NCBI GenBank assembly: GCA_020631315.1 | Contig: JAHDHM010000112.1 | Coordinates: forward strand, 1 to 8,726 | Direction: 5' to 3' | Origin: Acidimicrobiales bacterium | GTDB lineage: Bacteria > Actinomycetota > Acidimicrobiia > Acidimicrobiales > Poriferisodaliceae | Length of the DNA: 8,726 nucleotides | Shown: positions 1-6,666 of the stretch, piece by piece | Numbering within the stretch: position 1 is the first letter of the stretch | How the letters are laid out: each line of letters opens with the position of its first letter | Notes under the pieces: model-generated | Database searches by the model: none | Told to the model about the DNA's origin: nothing | What the model saw: only the letters and a program-made list of their open reading frames with translations | Made by a program: the position numbers and the translations under genes

Positions 1-797
1 CCGACGCGGACTCCGAGGCGCAGAAGAAGGGCACGGTCTTGACGGGCAAGGGCATGGTGGAACTGGTCGAGCAGCGCGTCGATCGCTTCGACGCCGAGGC
101 CTTCGGACCATGTAGGCCACCGAAACGACCCTCGTTGCGTTGGCCGCCCCGACCAGCCGCGAGTGTGGTCCGTGGTTCCGTCGCCTCGGATCGGGAACGT
201 CGCGATGCCGAAGAACGCGAACGTCTCCACCACCGAGTCGACGCGCACCTTGCGACCCGGGACAGTTGCGCCGACCAGGCGCCGAGGATCGAACCCGAGA
301 CCGTTGTGTTCCGCCAGTCGAGGCCGGCCTTCCAACGACATCGTCACCTCGCTCGGCACGTCTTCGATCGACTCCCGGCACCTGACCAGTCGCTGGTGCA
401 GGGTGATGCCCTGAGGCATCGCTGCGTCAAGGGGCGAGTGGCGGAGGTCGCCCTCCGTTTCTCGGACAAGGTCGGTCAGAGCCGCCTCGAGGTGCCCACT
501 GTGAGTGGCGCGAGCGAGATCGGCACGGTCGGCGAAGGCACTCACCGACACCTTTCTGGGCAGCTCCGCTGCTCGGTCGGGATGGTGCCGTGCGAGGCTG
601 AGGCCCTCGATCTCCTCCGCCGCAGGCAGCGCCTCGATGATGGAGTCGAGGGGGGAGCAACCCCGGAAGACCGCGGAGGGGACGGGATCATCGGTCCACG
701 CAAGACGCAAGTTCGCGCAGCGCCTGACCACGCCAACGGCCGCGAGCCATGCGTTCAGCCAGTCGGATCGCCAACCGGGCGCGACAAGTTCACCCAT
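1..797 (-). CDS. Type I-G Cas3-extension / small Cas8-like protein, N-terminal part (runs off the window)
   Basis: An open frame reads from ATG at 797 to the window edge without a stop, giving 265 residues, so the C-terminus is missing. The ATG overlaps the stop of the HD gene (TGATG), and GGAGG at 809-805 lies 7 bases upstream, which fixes the start. The protein opens with a W-rich segment (SDWLNAWLAAVGV near residues 11-23, then LAWTDDPVPSAVF). It later has NGLGFDPRRL, a hydrophobic ETFAFFGIATFPIRGDG block and a FRWPTWSEGLGVEAIDALL segment. From memory these resemble a family found only in type I-G/I-U loci, either fused to the end of Cas3 (Cas3-extension) or as a small Cas8-like subunit (Csb3-like). 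I see no nuclease or helicase motif. It is in the same frame as the cas3 helicase and directly follows the HD domain. The position in a cas operon is solid; the family name is a moderate-confidence inference. Confidence 0.6.
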   Translation of the reverse strand, partial: MGELVAPGWRSDWLNAWLAAVGVVRRCANLRLAWTDDPVPSAVFRGCSPLDSIIEALPAAEEIEGLSLARHHPDRAAELPRKVSVSAFADRADLARATHSGHLEAALTDLVRETEGDLRHSPLDAAMPQGITLHQRLVRCRESIEDVPSEVTMSLEGRPRLAEHNGLGFDPRRLVGATVPGRKVRVDSVVETFAFFGIATFPIRGDGTTDHTRGWSGRPTQRGSFRWPTWSEGLGVEAIDALLDQFHHALARQDRALLLRLGVRV

Positions 798-1507
798 CAC
801 AGCACCTCCAACGACTCGCGTCGGCGGGCATCCGCCCCGATCTCCATGCTGGCGACGTGGTCGGCCTGACGGACGATGCTCTCGGCGAGCGCGAGGCCCC
901 AGAACCCGTATCGCTCGTTCAGGCGCCAGAACCGCTCCGGTTGCTCCCAGTCGACAACCGACAGATCCGCATCAGCGGTCACAACCGCGTGGTCCAACTC
1001 GGCGTCAACCGACCGTCGGCCCTCGTCATCGACGGGGGCGATCAGCGGACGAGCGTGCCCGTGATGTGACAGCACCAGATGCAGGACCAGGTCCGGGTCC
1101 CAATCGGGGTCGTTGCCCTCCAACCACTTCGCGACGAGCGCTCCGCTGAGCGCCTCATGACGTCCGCCACGCGGCCAGCCCGAACTCGAGCGACCTTCCT
1201 GCCAGGCAGCCCGACTCACCTCCGACTTGGCCAGCGGCCGCTGCGCGTCACCACCCAACCATCGCTGGAAGCGGGCGTCGGCCTTGCCCAGATCATGGAA
1301 GCGTCCGGCCGCTGCGACCGCAGATCTGATGGCCGGATCGCATCCGACCGCGGCTGCGATCTGCTCAGCGATCTCACCCACTGCGGCGACGTGCTCGTAC
1401 AGGTCAGCTGAGCCGACATCAGCTGACAGCTCGTCGAAGGCGTCCGCACGGATGTCCAGGACCTCCGACGGCGTCGCGCACCTCTGCGGGGTCTGAGGCT
1501 CCAACAC
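797..1507 (-). CDS. cas3: Cas3'' HD nuclease domain (C-terminal part of type I-G Cas3)
   Basis: This encodes the HD-superfamily metal-dependent nuclease that degrades the displaced DNA strand. The visible motifs in order are: YEH (His codon 1393), FHDLGKADARFQRWL (HD pair at 1297-1292), GRHEALSG (His at 1159), LSHHGHARPL (HHGH at 1066-1055) and ADHVAS (Asp at 862). These are the expected metal ligands, so the domain looks catalytically intact. The reading frame is open back to an ATG at 1876, but the residues before about 1520 are Arg/Pro-rich noise antisense to nothing and in the shadow of the helicase frame. Clear HD-type sequence starts near 1465. The start given, GTG at 1507, is only a candidate and has no good Shine-Dalgarno. 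In type I-G Cas3 the HD domain normally follows the helicase in one chain, so this is more likely the displaced C-terminus of the same protein, one base out of frame. It ends in TGA overlapping the next gene's ATG. Confidence 0.8.
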   Translation of the reverse strand: MLEPQTPQRCATPSEVLDIRADAFDELSADVGSADLYEHVAAVGEIAEQIAAAVGCDPAIRSAVAAAGRFHDLGKADARFQRWLGGDAQRPLAKSEVSRAAWQEGRSSSGWPRGGRHEALSGALVAKWLEGNDPDWDPDLVLHLVLSHHGHARPLIAPVDDEGRRSVDAELDHAVVTADADLSVVDWEQPERFWRLNERYGFWGLALAESIVRQADHVASMEIGADARRRESLEVL

Positions 1508-3743
1508 GGGGTGCACTGAGTACCCAGGTGCCGGTGGCGAGCAGCGCAACCGGAAGAGCGCGACCGTCTGGCGAGACGAGATCGGCCAGCCCAAGCCACG
1601 GCGGCAGCCCATGCGCACCGCGCTCAGTTGTCTTCGCCGATCGCGCCCACGCGTGCAGACAACGCGCGATGGCAACCGCCAGGTCACGGAGTTCTTCATC
1701 GGGGTCGGTCGTGACGACGGCGCTCTCTCGCTCGACCGAACGCAGCTCCTCCTCCCAGCCGTCGGTCGGCGCGGCCGGCGACTCGGTGGCCGCCTGGTTC
1801 GACTCCTCGCCGGCGCCGGCCGCTCCACCCTGTTCTGGGGTGCTGACCGGCCCGACCCCCGGACCCGGGTTCGCATCGTTCAGCAACATGAGAGGTCCGC
1901 GCAGCTCGGGTGGCACGCCGTGGGGCGCCAACGCCTCCCACCGCAGTGGGACCGAACGCGCGTGCTGCAATGACACGTCGATGACGGGGTCGAAGCCAGA
2001 GTCGTGGACGCCGACCCATCCCGTCGTGGCTGAGTAGCAACGGTCGTGCGGTGACAGCACGAGCGTGTCGCCAGGCCGCACCGACTCGACGGGGACGCTC
2101 GTGACCGCGGCGCCGGTCATATCCAGGCGACGGACGCTGTCCAATTCACCCAGCGCCACCCGCACCTCGCCGATCGGAACCTCGACGAGTTCATGGCTGG
2201 CCAGCCGCGGGATCAGTTCGCCTTCATCGGGCGCCCATGACCGCCAGCAGACCGCCACCCGAGCGTTTTCGGGCTCGATGCCGTTCAAGAACAGCTCCAC
2301 CGGTGCCTCGCCGGGCGGCGGCAGCGTCGTCTTCACCCACTCACGCAACAGACTCGGCATGAGTTCGGGCGATCGAGCGGGAGCATCATCGGGCTCGCCG
2401 AGGGTGGAGGCGACGAGGGAAGGCGAGAGGTCCACCTCTGGTCCGGCGGCGCGCAGCCGTTGCAGCACGGCGGCCGGCTCTGCTCCGTACACCGGCCAAG
2501 TGTCCATGTCGGTCTGCCCGACGATGACGGCGGGCGCCTGTGGGCGCTCACCGAGCCGGTTCAACCGTCCCAGTCGCTGGGTGAGCGAGCGAACGCCTGC
2601 GACCTCGCTGACCATGGCGTCGAAGTCGAGGTCGGCGCCCACCTCGAGGGTCTGGGTCGCGACGACGACGAGCCGCCCACTCGCCTCCCCCGACGGCGAC
2701 CGACCGGCGGGGGCGCCGGTGTCCGGATCGAGGATCCGCGTCCGAATCGCGTCGGCATCGACCGGCCGGAAGCGACCCGTGACCAACACGACGTCGGCCT
2801 GCTTCAGCTTCTTGGCGAGCCGCTGGTGTACTGCGGAGGCGGTGGCAGGAGTGTTCAGGAACACCACCGTGGATGCGGCGGATGCGGCCAGCGTCGCCGC
2901 CTGTTCGGCAACGGTGCTGACCAGCTTCGACTTCGACACCTCGACCACGCGCGCCGGCTTACTTGCGCTGAGACGACGCTGGACCACCGGATGCGCGAGG
3001 TCGTCTGCGTCGAGCTCAAAGCGCTCCTCGACCGCATCGCCGGTCGCAGTGAGCGCAACGAGGTTCACGCGACTCCTGGGCCCAGGGGCGACCAGCTCCG
3101 GATGGCCCCGGTCGCATGCAGCGGCCTGCGTGACGACGGTGCTGAATGGCTCCGACAGGTGGGCCTCATCCAGCAACAGCACGGAGTCGGTGCCTGCGAG
3201 CGCGGCGTCGATCGGCCGCATGCCGGTACTCGATCCGTAGCCGCGAAACAGCAGTCGCGAACCGGCCATGGGCACCGTGGCGAGGATGATCGCGGGACAC
3301 GACGGGTCAGGGGGCCGCGGCGACGCCGTGACCCCACCGCGCAGCCGTGCGACATGGAGTGGGCCGTGCGACCAGTCAACGCCGCCGATCGATGCCAGGG
3401 CATCCCTGACGGCACGGATCGCATCGCCCTCACCCGTAGCATCGTGTCGCAGCCGCGCTGCGAGGTCGAGCGCGTGATCGTGCGCCGTGTCCACCAGGAG
3501 ACGGCGGTTGACCACGTACCAGATTCTCGTGGGCGCGGTTCGTTCGTCGGGGCGTCGCTCGGCCTGCGCTGCGAGCGACCACACCCCGATGTCCAGGCAT
3601 GAGGTCTTGCCCAGACCGGTGGGAATACCGATCTGGGATGGCCAGCCGGCGTCCGCGACCTGCTCGGCGAGACGCTGCTGCCAGGGGAATGGTGGCCGCT
3701 GGTGGACAGCCTCGTAGAACTCAGCGAAGCCGGGAACGCTCAT
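1419..3743 (-). CDS. cas3: Cas3 superfamily-2 helicase (type I-G), separated from its HD domain by a frame change
   Basis: This is the ATP-dependent DNA helicase recruited by the crRNA-guided complex to unwind target DNA. The reading has 774 residues. Motifs are: Q-like FPWQQRL (19-25), Walker A PTGLGKT (41-47), DEAH (192-195), LTAT motif III (231-234), motif V VATQTLEVGADLDFD (361-375) and motif VI SLTQRLGRLNRLG (386-398). A RPGDTLVLSPHDRCYSATTGW stretch near 556-576 is typical of I-G Cas3. A low-complexity Gly/Pro/Ala/Glu linker lies near 624-660. The start ATG overlaps the csb2 stop (ATGA), so translation is probably coupled. The last 25 or so residues before the stop (after EVRDAV) do not look like protein, while the HD domain continues in the frame one base downstream. 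Removing one base near 1465-1535 would give a single chain of about 980 residues with the domain order helicase then HD, which is the type I-G arrangement as I recall it. Confidence 0.88.
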   Translation of the reverse strand: MSVPGFAEFYEAVHQRPPFPWQQRLAEQVADAGWPSQIGIPTGLGKTSCLDIGVWSLAAQAERRPDERTAPTRIWYVVNRRLLVDTAHDHALDLAARLRHDATGEGDAIRAVRDALASIGGVDWSHGPLHVARLRGGVTASPRPPDPSCPAIILATVPMAGSRLLFRGYGSSTGMRPIDAALAGTDSVLLLDEAHLSEPFSTVVTQAAACDRGHPELVAPGPRSRVNLVALTATGDAVEERFELDADDLAHPVVQRRLSASKPARVVEVSKSKLVSTVAEQAATLAASAASTVVFLNTPATASAVHQRLAKKLKQADVVLVTGRFRPVDADAIRTRILDPDTGAPAGRSPSGEASGRLVVVATQTLEVGADLDFDAMVSEVAGVRSLTQRLGRLNRLGERPQAPAVIVGQTDMDTWPVYGAEPAAVLQRLRAAGPEVDLSPSLVASTLGEPDDAPARSPELMPSLLREWVKTTLPPPGEAPVELFLNGIEPENARVAVCWRSWAPDEGELIPRLASHELVEVPIGEVRVALGELDSVRRLDMTGAAVTSVPVESVRPGDTLVLSPHDRCYSATTGWVGVHDSGFDPVIDVSLQHARSVPLRWEALAPHGVPPELRGPLMLLNDANPGPGVGPVSTPEQGGAAGAGEESNQAATESPAAPTDGWEEELRSVERESAVVTTDPDEELRDLAVAIARCLHAWARSAKTTERGAHGLPPWLGLADLVSPDGRALPVALLATGTWVLSAPRVGASDPAEVRDAVGGPGHPCGRLRRAVS

Positions 3744-5167
3744 GACCGACCCTCCCGGGAACGCTGGGAGAACGGCACCATGAGGCCCAGCCCGAAGGAG
3801 CGACCTGCGCCGATCGCGAACGGCCCCCGGACCCGCTGGCCGAAACGCAGCGCCACGTGGGAGTACGGCCGGACTCGCTTGCCGCTGCGAACCGTCTCGT
3901 GAGGCCGCAACGCAGCCGCACCCTTCACGAACGGTTCACGGGACACCAGCACGCCGATTGGCTCCGGCAAGCCGGCGTTGGTGCACCAGCGCGCCACGTC
4001 TGCATCTGACGGGGTGCCACGGGTGTGGCGCTCATGCACCGCCGGAAAGGCGGTGACCCACCGCTCCGCGGTTGTCACCCACCGCTGCGGTGAGCAGGCG
4101 AGGGGGCGGGCAGCACCTTCGTGGAGTTGGACCCCGACCTCCAACTGATGGCCGGCGAACAGCTGCTCCACGCCCCACAGCGCCATCTTCGTTCCGTCGA
4201 CCACGGCTTGGTCGGTGCCCGGCGGCAGCCAGATGGCGGCACCGAACAGTCGCCCTGAGCTGTGACGGAACCCGACGTCGGGCAGTGGCCAGAACCGAGC
4301 GTGCTGCTGTCCGCGTTCGAGCCCATGGCCGAGGAGGACCGGGGGCACCGGTCCGACCAGGTCTTCGTAGCGACGCAGAACGGCGCGACGCAGCGTGTCG
4401 GCCACCAACACGACGCGCCGACCGGACACGGGTCTGCCGAACCTGATCCAGATGAGTTCGGGTTGCTGGGTCTGGGGGTCCGACGGGGTCCGGTACGGCT
4501 CGAGTCGCTGAGCGTTCGGGTGCCATCGCGGGTTCGCGTGTTCGAGGAAGGCCCTGTGCGCCTCATCGAGCGAGTCGACATATCCCGGCTCCGGTATCCG
4601 GACCGTTGTGGCGCCGTATCGGTCCGGCCGCCAGAAGTCGGTGCTCTCTGGCTGGTCGTGATGTTCCGCAACCGACATCCTGACCGGCGAGTCGGCGCAC
4701 CCGAGGTAGCCCACCCGTGCACATCGCCGGCGAAGTGCCTCCACCTCGGTGCGGGACAGATCGAGCTCTGGCCACCGATACACGATCACCGGGTTGCGCG
4801 GTGTGATGCGCACGCCAGGGCGCGTGGTTGCGGCCTTTCGCGCCGGGTAGTTCTGCACAGCACCCTTTGTGTGACGTTCATCTACGACCACGAAGCGGGC
4901 GCGGAGGTCGGCCCTGACGACCTCCGACTCATCCGCGGCCGAGATCTCCGGCGCGCCCGCTGTCTCGAAGCAGCGGACTTCGGAGTCGTCAGAACCGATC
5001 CTGTTCCACTCGGACGTACCGCCACCTGACACCAGCGCACTGACGACTCGCGCGGGGCTCGGCGGCCACTCTCCGCCCTCTGCTCCAGCCGCGCCGGTCT
5101 GGCCCGTGTGTGCCCCCCCATTGGCCCTGATCGTGTGGTGCAACAGTTCGACCTTCAGCGCGATCAC
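3740..5167 (-). CDS. csb2: Csb2, Cas5-Cas6 fusion of type I-G CRISPR-Cas (GSU0054 family)
   Basis: A 475-residue RAMP-type protein that in type I-G combines Cas6-like crRNA processing with the Cas5-like 5'-handle role in the complex. The N-terminus (IALKVELLHHTIRANGGAH, then GGEWPPSPARVVSALV at 31-46) matches the family's EWPPSP-R--RAL block. Residues 280-297 (GHG, then QQHARFWPLPD) match the conserved H-aF-PLPD segment; His289 is a candidate catalytic residue. The C-terminus carries the RAMP glycine-rich loop (GPFAIGAGRSFGLGLMVPF, 448-466). I chose GTG at 5167, which overlaps the csb1 stop (GTGA). The frame is open further upstream to an ATG at 5293, but those 42 residues are Arg/Ala-rich, lie inside csb1 and lack homology-like sequence. 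It ends with an ATGA overlap onto cas3, indicating coupled translation in one operon. Family assignment is strong; the catalytic residue is inferred. Confidence 0.87.
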   Translation of the reverse strand: MIALKVELLHHTIRANGGAHTGQTGAAGAEGGEWPPSPARVVSALVSGGGTSEWNRIGSDDSEVRCFETAGAPEISAADESEVVRADLRARFVVVDERHTKGAVQNYPARKAATTRPGVRITPRNPVIVYRWPELDLSRTEVEALRRRCARVGYLGCADSPVRMSVAEHHDQPESTDFWRPDRYGATTVRIPEPGYVDSLDEAHRAFLEHANPRWHPNAQRLEPYRTPSDPQTQQPELIWIRFGRPVSGRRVVLVADTLRRAVLRRYEDLVGPVPPVLLGHGLERGQQHARFWPLPDVGFRHSSGRLFGAAIWLPPGTDQAVVDGTKMALWGVEQLFAGHQLEVGVQLHEGAARPLACSPQRWVTTAERWVTAFPAVHERHTRGTPSDADVARWCTNAGLPEPIGVLVSREPFVKGAAALRPHETVRSGKRVRPYSHVALRFGQRVRGPFAIGAGRSFGLGLMVPFSQRSREGRS

Positions 5168-6366
5168 AGCTCGAACTCCGGGAACGTCGCTTCGATCGCC
5201 TTCGTCAACGACGCGTTGGGGACGAGCCGCAGCGGCTCCGTTGCCCACGCCGAGCCCACCTGCAGGCCGGCGGACTCGGCTACTTCGACACACCCACGGA
5301 ACAACGCGACCGCACTCGCGAAGTCGAGCGGATCGACGGACTCGTCACCCGTTTCGCCCAGCCACGTCCACGTCGAGGACACCGTACGCAGGTCGCAGCC
5401 TGAGCGGAGATTGAACGCTCGGCCGAACGCTCCCACGTGAGCCACCAGCCCGAGCGCGACGAGCAGTGCCCGACCGGCGGCGCTCGCCTGGGGATCGTGG
5501 GCTTCGATGTTGCGGAGGCCGGCGAACGACACCGTCGATCGCTGTTCGACCGCCCGGAAGCTCACCGCGCCGAGCACGGGCTTGTCCTGCCCGCCGATCA
5601 CGACCTGCCCGTGACCGATCTCGGACAGCTTCTCCTTCTTGCCTGACTTCTTCTTGCCAGCCGGCGACTCGGACTCCAGCACCCACGAACGAGGGTCGTT
5701 GTCGTCGAACACGACCTTCTCGTCGACGGAGAGGTTCAGCGGATCGCCCTTCACACCGAGCCGGGGCGAGGCCTCCTCGGGAGGATCGAAGCCCAGGATC
5801 TCAGACGTCCACGAACGGGCCACCTTCGTCTGCGGCCCCTTCTTGCCCAGGTGTGACTGCCAGAACCCGAACAGCAGGGCATGGGGCCACCACTCGAACA
5901 GTGCACCGGGGTTCGTCTTGGTCGCAGAGAGCAGCGCTGAACCCACCTCGTGCTTCGTGAAGGCAGCGCCGTCGTGCTCCGCATCGCGGAGGTAGGCATC
6001 CGCGTTTCGGTGCGGAAACTCGAAGTGAGGGATGGATGTCGGCGCATGATCCGGAAGGCCGTCGATCACACTGAGGTCGAGCACGATCCTCGGGAGTCCG
6101 AGATCCTCCGCATGGGTGCGCAGCGAAGCCTCGAGGCGGTTGGCCTGGCTCGGCACGTTGTCGATCGAAAACACTCGGACCGGTTCCGCCACGGACGTAT
6201 CGGGCCAGTAGCGGTGGTCCTCTTGGAAAACGCCGCCCTCGTAGACGGCCGGCTTGACCGGAGCGCCGGGCCCGGCGATCGGTTCGAGTTGCGAATGGAT
6301 CGTCAGTCCGGAGTCGAACGCCGTGTCAGCGCAGCCCCGGATCAGCATGTCGGCATCAAGTTGCAT
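5164..6366 (-). CDS. csb1: Csb1, Cas7 backbone subunit of type I-G CRISPR-Cas (GSU0053 family)
   Basis: A 400-residue Cas7-type RNA-binding subunit expected to polymerise along the crRNA spacer. Family signs: RVFSIDNVPSQANRLEASL (64-82), which resembles the conserved ID--QSQANR-E motif; a central LLFGFWQSHLGKKGPQTKVARSWTSEILGFD (164-194), resembling the family's segment for crRNA/target contact; and VIGGQDKPVLGAVSFRAVEQRSTVSFAGLRNI (256-287). A Lys-rich tract (KKKSGKKEK, 238-246) lies in the middle and may contact nucleic acid. The start ATG at 6366 has a strong Shine-Dalgarno, GGAGG at 6377-6373, with 6-base spacing. It is the first gene of the operon, reads leftward from the divergent intergenic region and overlaps csb2 by GTGA. 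It is the gene most directly exposed to the palindromes at 6388-6399 and 6439-6454. The length is at the upper end of what I recall for the family. I see no damage. Confidence 0.87.
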   Translation of the reverse strand: MQLDADMLIRGCADTAFDSGLTIHSQLEPIAGPGAPVKPAVYEGGVFQEDHRYWPDTSVAEPVRVFSIDNVPSQANRLEASLRTHAEDLGLPRIVLDLSVIDGLPDHAPTSIPHFEFPHRNADAYLRDAEHDGAAFTKHEVGSALLSATKTNPGALFEWWPHALLFGFWQSHLGKKGPQTKVARSWTSEILGFDPPEEASPRLGVKGDPLNLSVDEKVVFDDNDPRSWVLESESPAGKKKSGKKEKLSEIGHGQVVIGGQDKPVLGAVSFRAVEQRSTVSFAGLRNIEAHDPQASAAGRALLVALGLVAHVGAFGRAFNLRSGCDLRTVSSTWTWLGETGDESVDPLDFASAVALFRGCVEVAESAGLQVGSAWATEPLRLVPNASLTKAIEATFPEFEL

Positions 6367-6387
6367 GGAGTCCCTCCCGGAACGTGT

Positions 6388-6399
6388 GGTGAATTCACC
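6388..6399. promoter_or_regulatory. 12-base perfect palindrome in the csb1 leader
   Basis: GGTGAATTCACC is fully self-complementary and ends 21 bases before the csb1 start codon, just upstream of its Shine-Dalgarno. It could be an operator or a short hairpin in the leader mRNA, though a perfect palindrome without a loop suits protein binding better. It contains the AT-richest few bases nearby. No known regulator is recognised. Confidence 0.3.
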
Positions 6400-6438
6400 C
6401 GCAATCCCCGCTCCCCAGTTGTAACCGCGCCGTGAGAC

Positions 6439-6454
6439 ACGAACGCGCGTTCGT
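6439..6454. promoter_or_regulatory. LexA (SOS)-box-like palindrome upstream of csb1
   Basis: ACGAACGCGCGTTCGT is a perfect 16-base palindrome. Its core CGAAC-N4-GTTCG agrees with the Gram-positive/actinobacterial SOS-box consensus CGAACRNRYGTTYG at every defined position. It lies 72 bases upstream of the csb1 start codon and 212 upstream of the ligase start, so it is better placed to control the cas operon. An alternative is a TetR-family operator, since such regulators also bind GAAC/GTTC palindromes. Which repressor binds is inference; the match itself is seen directly. Confidence 0.5.
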
Positions 6455-6617
6455 ATTGCCGGCGACCACTTCGATCGCAGGTCCTCCTGTCGAGCGGTAG
6501 TTCGCCAAGTCAGTTGCGCACGTGGAGACCAACGGAACCACGGGGCCGATCAGCCACGCGCCCCCCTTCTAGGACAACGAGCGCCTCACCCCTGCGGCCC
6601 GCACAGCGCCGCCACTA

Positions 6618-6636
6618 ATCTGACGACCCGTCAGAT
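6618..6636. promoter_or_regulatory. 19-base operator-like palindrome before the acyl-CoA ligase
   Basis: Perfect 8-base arms ATCTGACG and CGTCAGAT are separated by ACC. The palindrome ends 30 bases before the ligase ATG and overlaps a possible -10 (TAATCT at 6616-6621). Size, symmetry and position suit a repressor operator of the TetR type that often controls actinobacterial acyl-CoA genes; a rho-independent hairpin is unlikely here because no T-run follows and a gene starts next. The regulator is unknown. Confidence 0.5.
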
Positions 6637-6666
6637 CTGCGAGCGGGCCGAACCGGAGGACCACCG

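Larger units (their letters stand above)
6367..6666. other. Divergent intergenic region between csb1 and the acyl-CoA ligase
   Basis: Three hundred bases with no convincing coding frame on either strand. It must hold the promoters of the leftward cas operon and of the rightward ligase gene. It contains three perfect palindromes, listed separately. The stretch around 6417-6426 reads GGTTACAACT on the minus strand and is one of few A/T-richer patches that could serve as a -10 for csb1, but no clean -35 is visible. I see no CRISPR repeats, leader-like AT-rich block or tRNA. Confidence 0.6.

Noticed and set aside
39..869. Plus-strand open frame of 276 residues at the left edge
   Set aside because: Arg/Pro-rich, no motif, and antisense to the fifth cas-operon gene and the end of the HD domain.
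1523..1876. N-terminal extension of the HD reading frame to ATG 1876
   Set aside because: Arg/Pro/Ser-rich sequence lying in the shadow of the helicase frame, which is coding there.
2065..3602. Two long plus-strand open frames of about 380-390 residues
   Set aside because: Ser/Thr/Arg-rich shadows antisense to the cas3 helicase, whose motifs are unambiguous.
5168..5293. Upstream ATG start for csb2
   Set aside because: It would add 42 Arg/Ala/Gly-rich residues inside csb1; GTG at 5167 gives the expected N-terminus and a GTGA overlap.
6542..6564. GGGGC/GCCCC hairpin in the intergenic region
   Set aside because: A 5-base GC stem with a 13-base loop is expected by chance in such GC-rich DNA.
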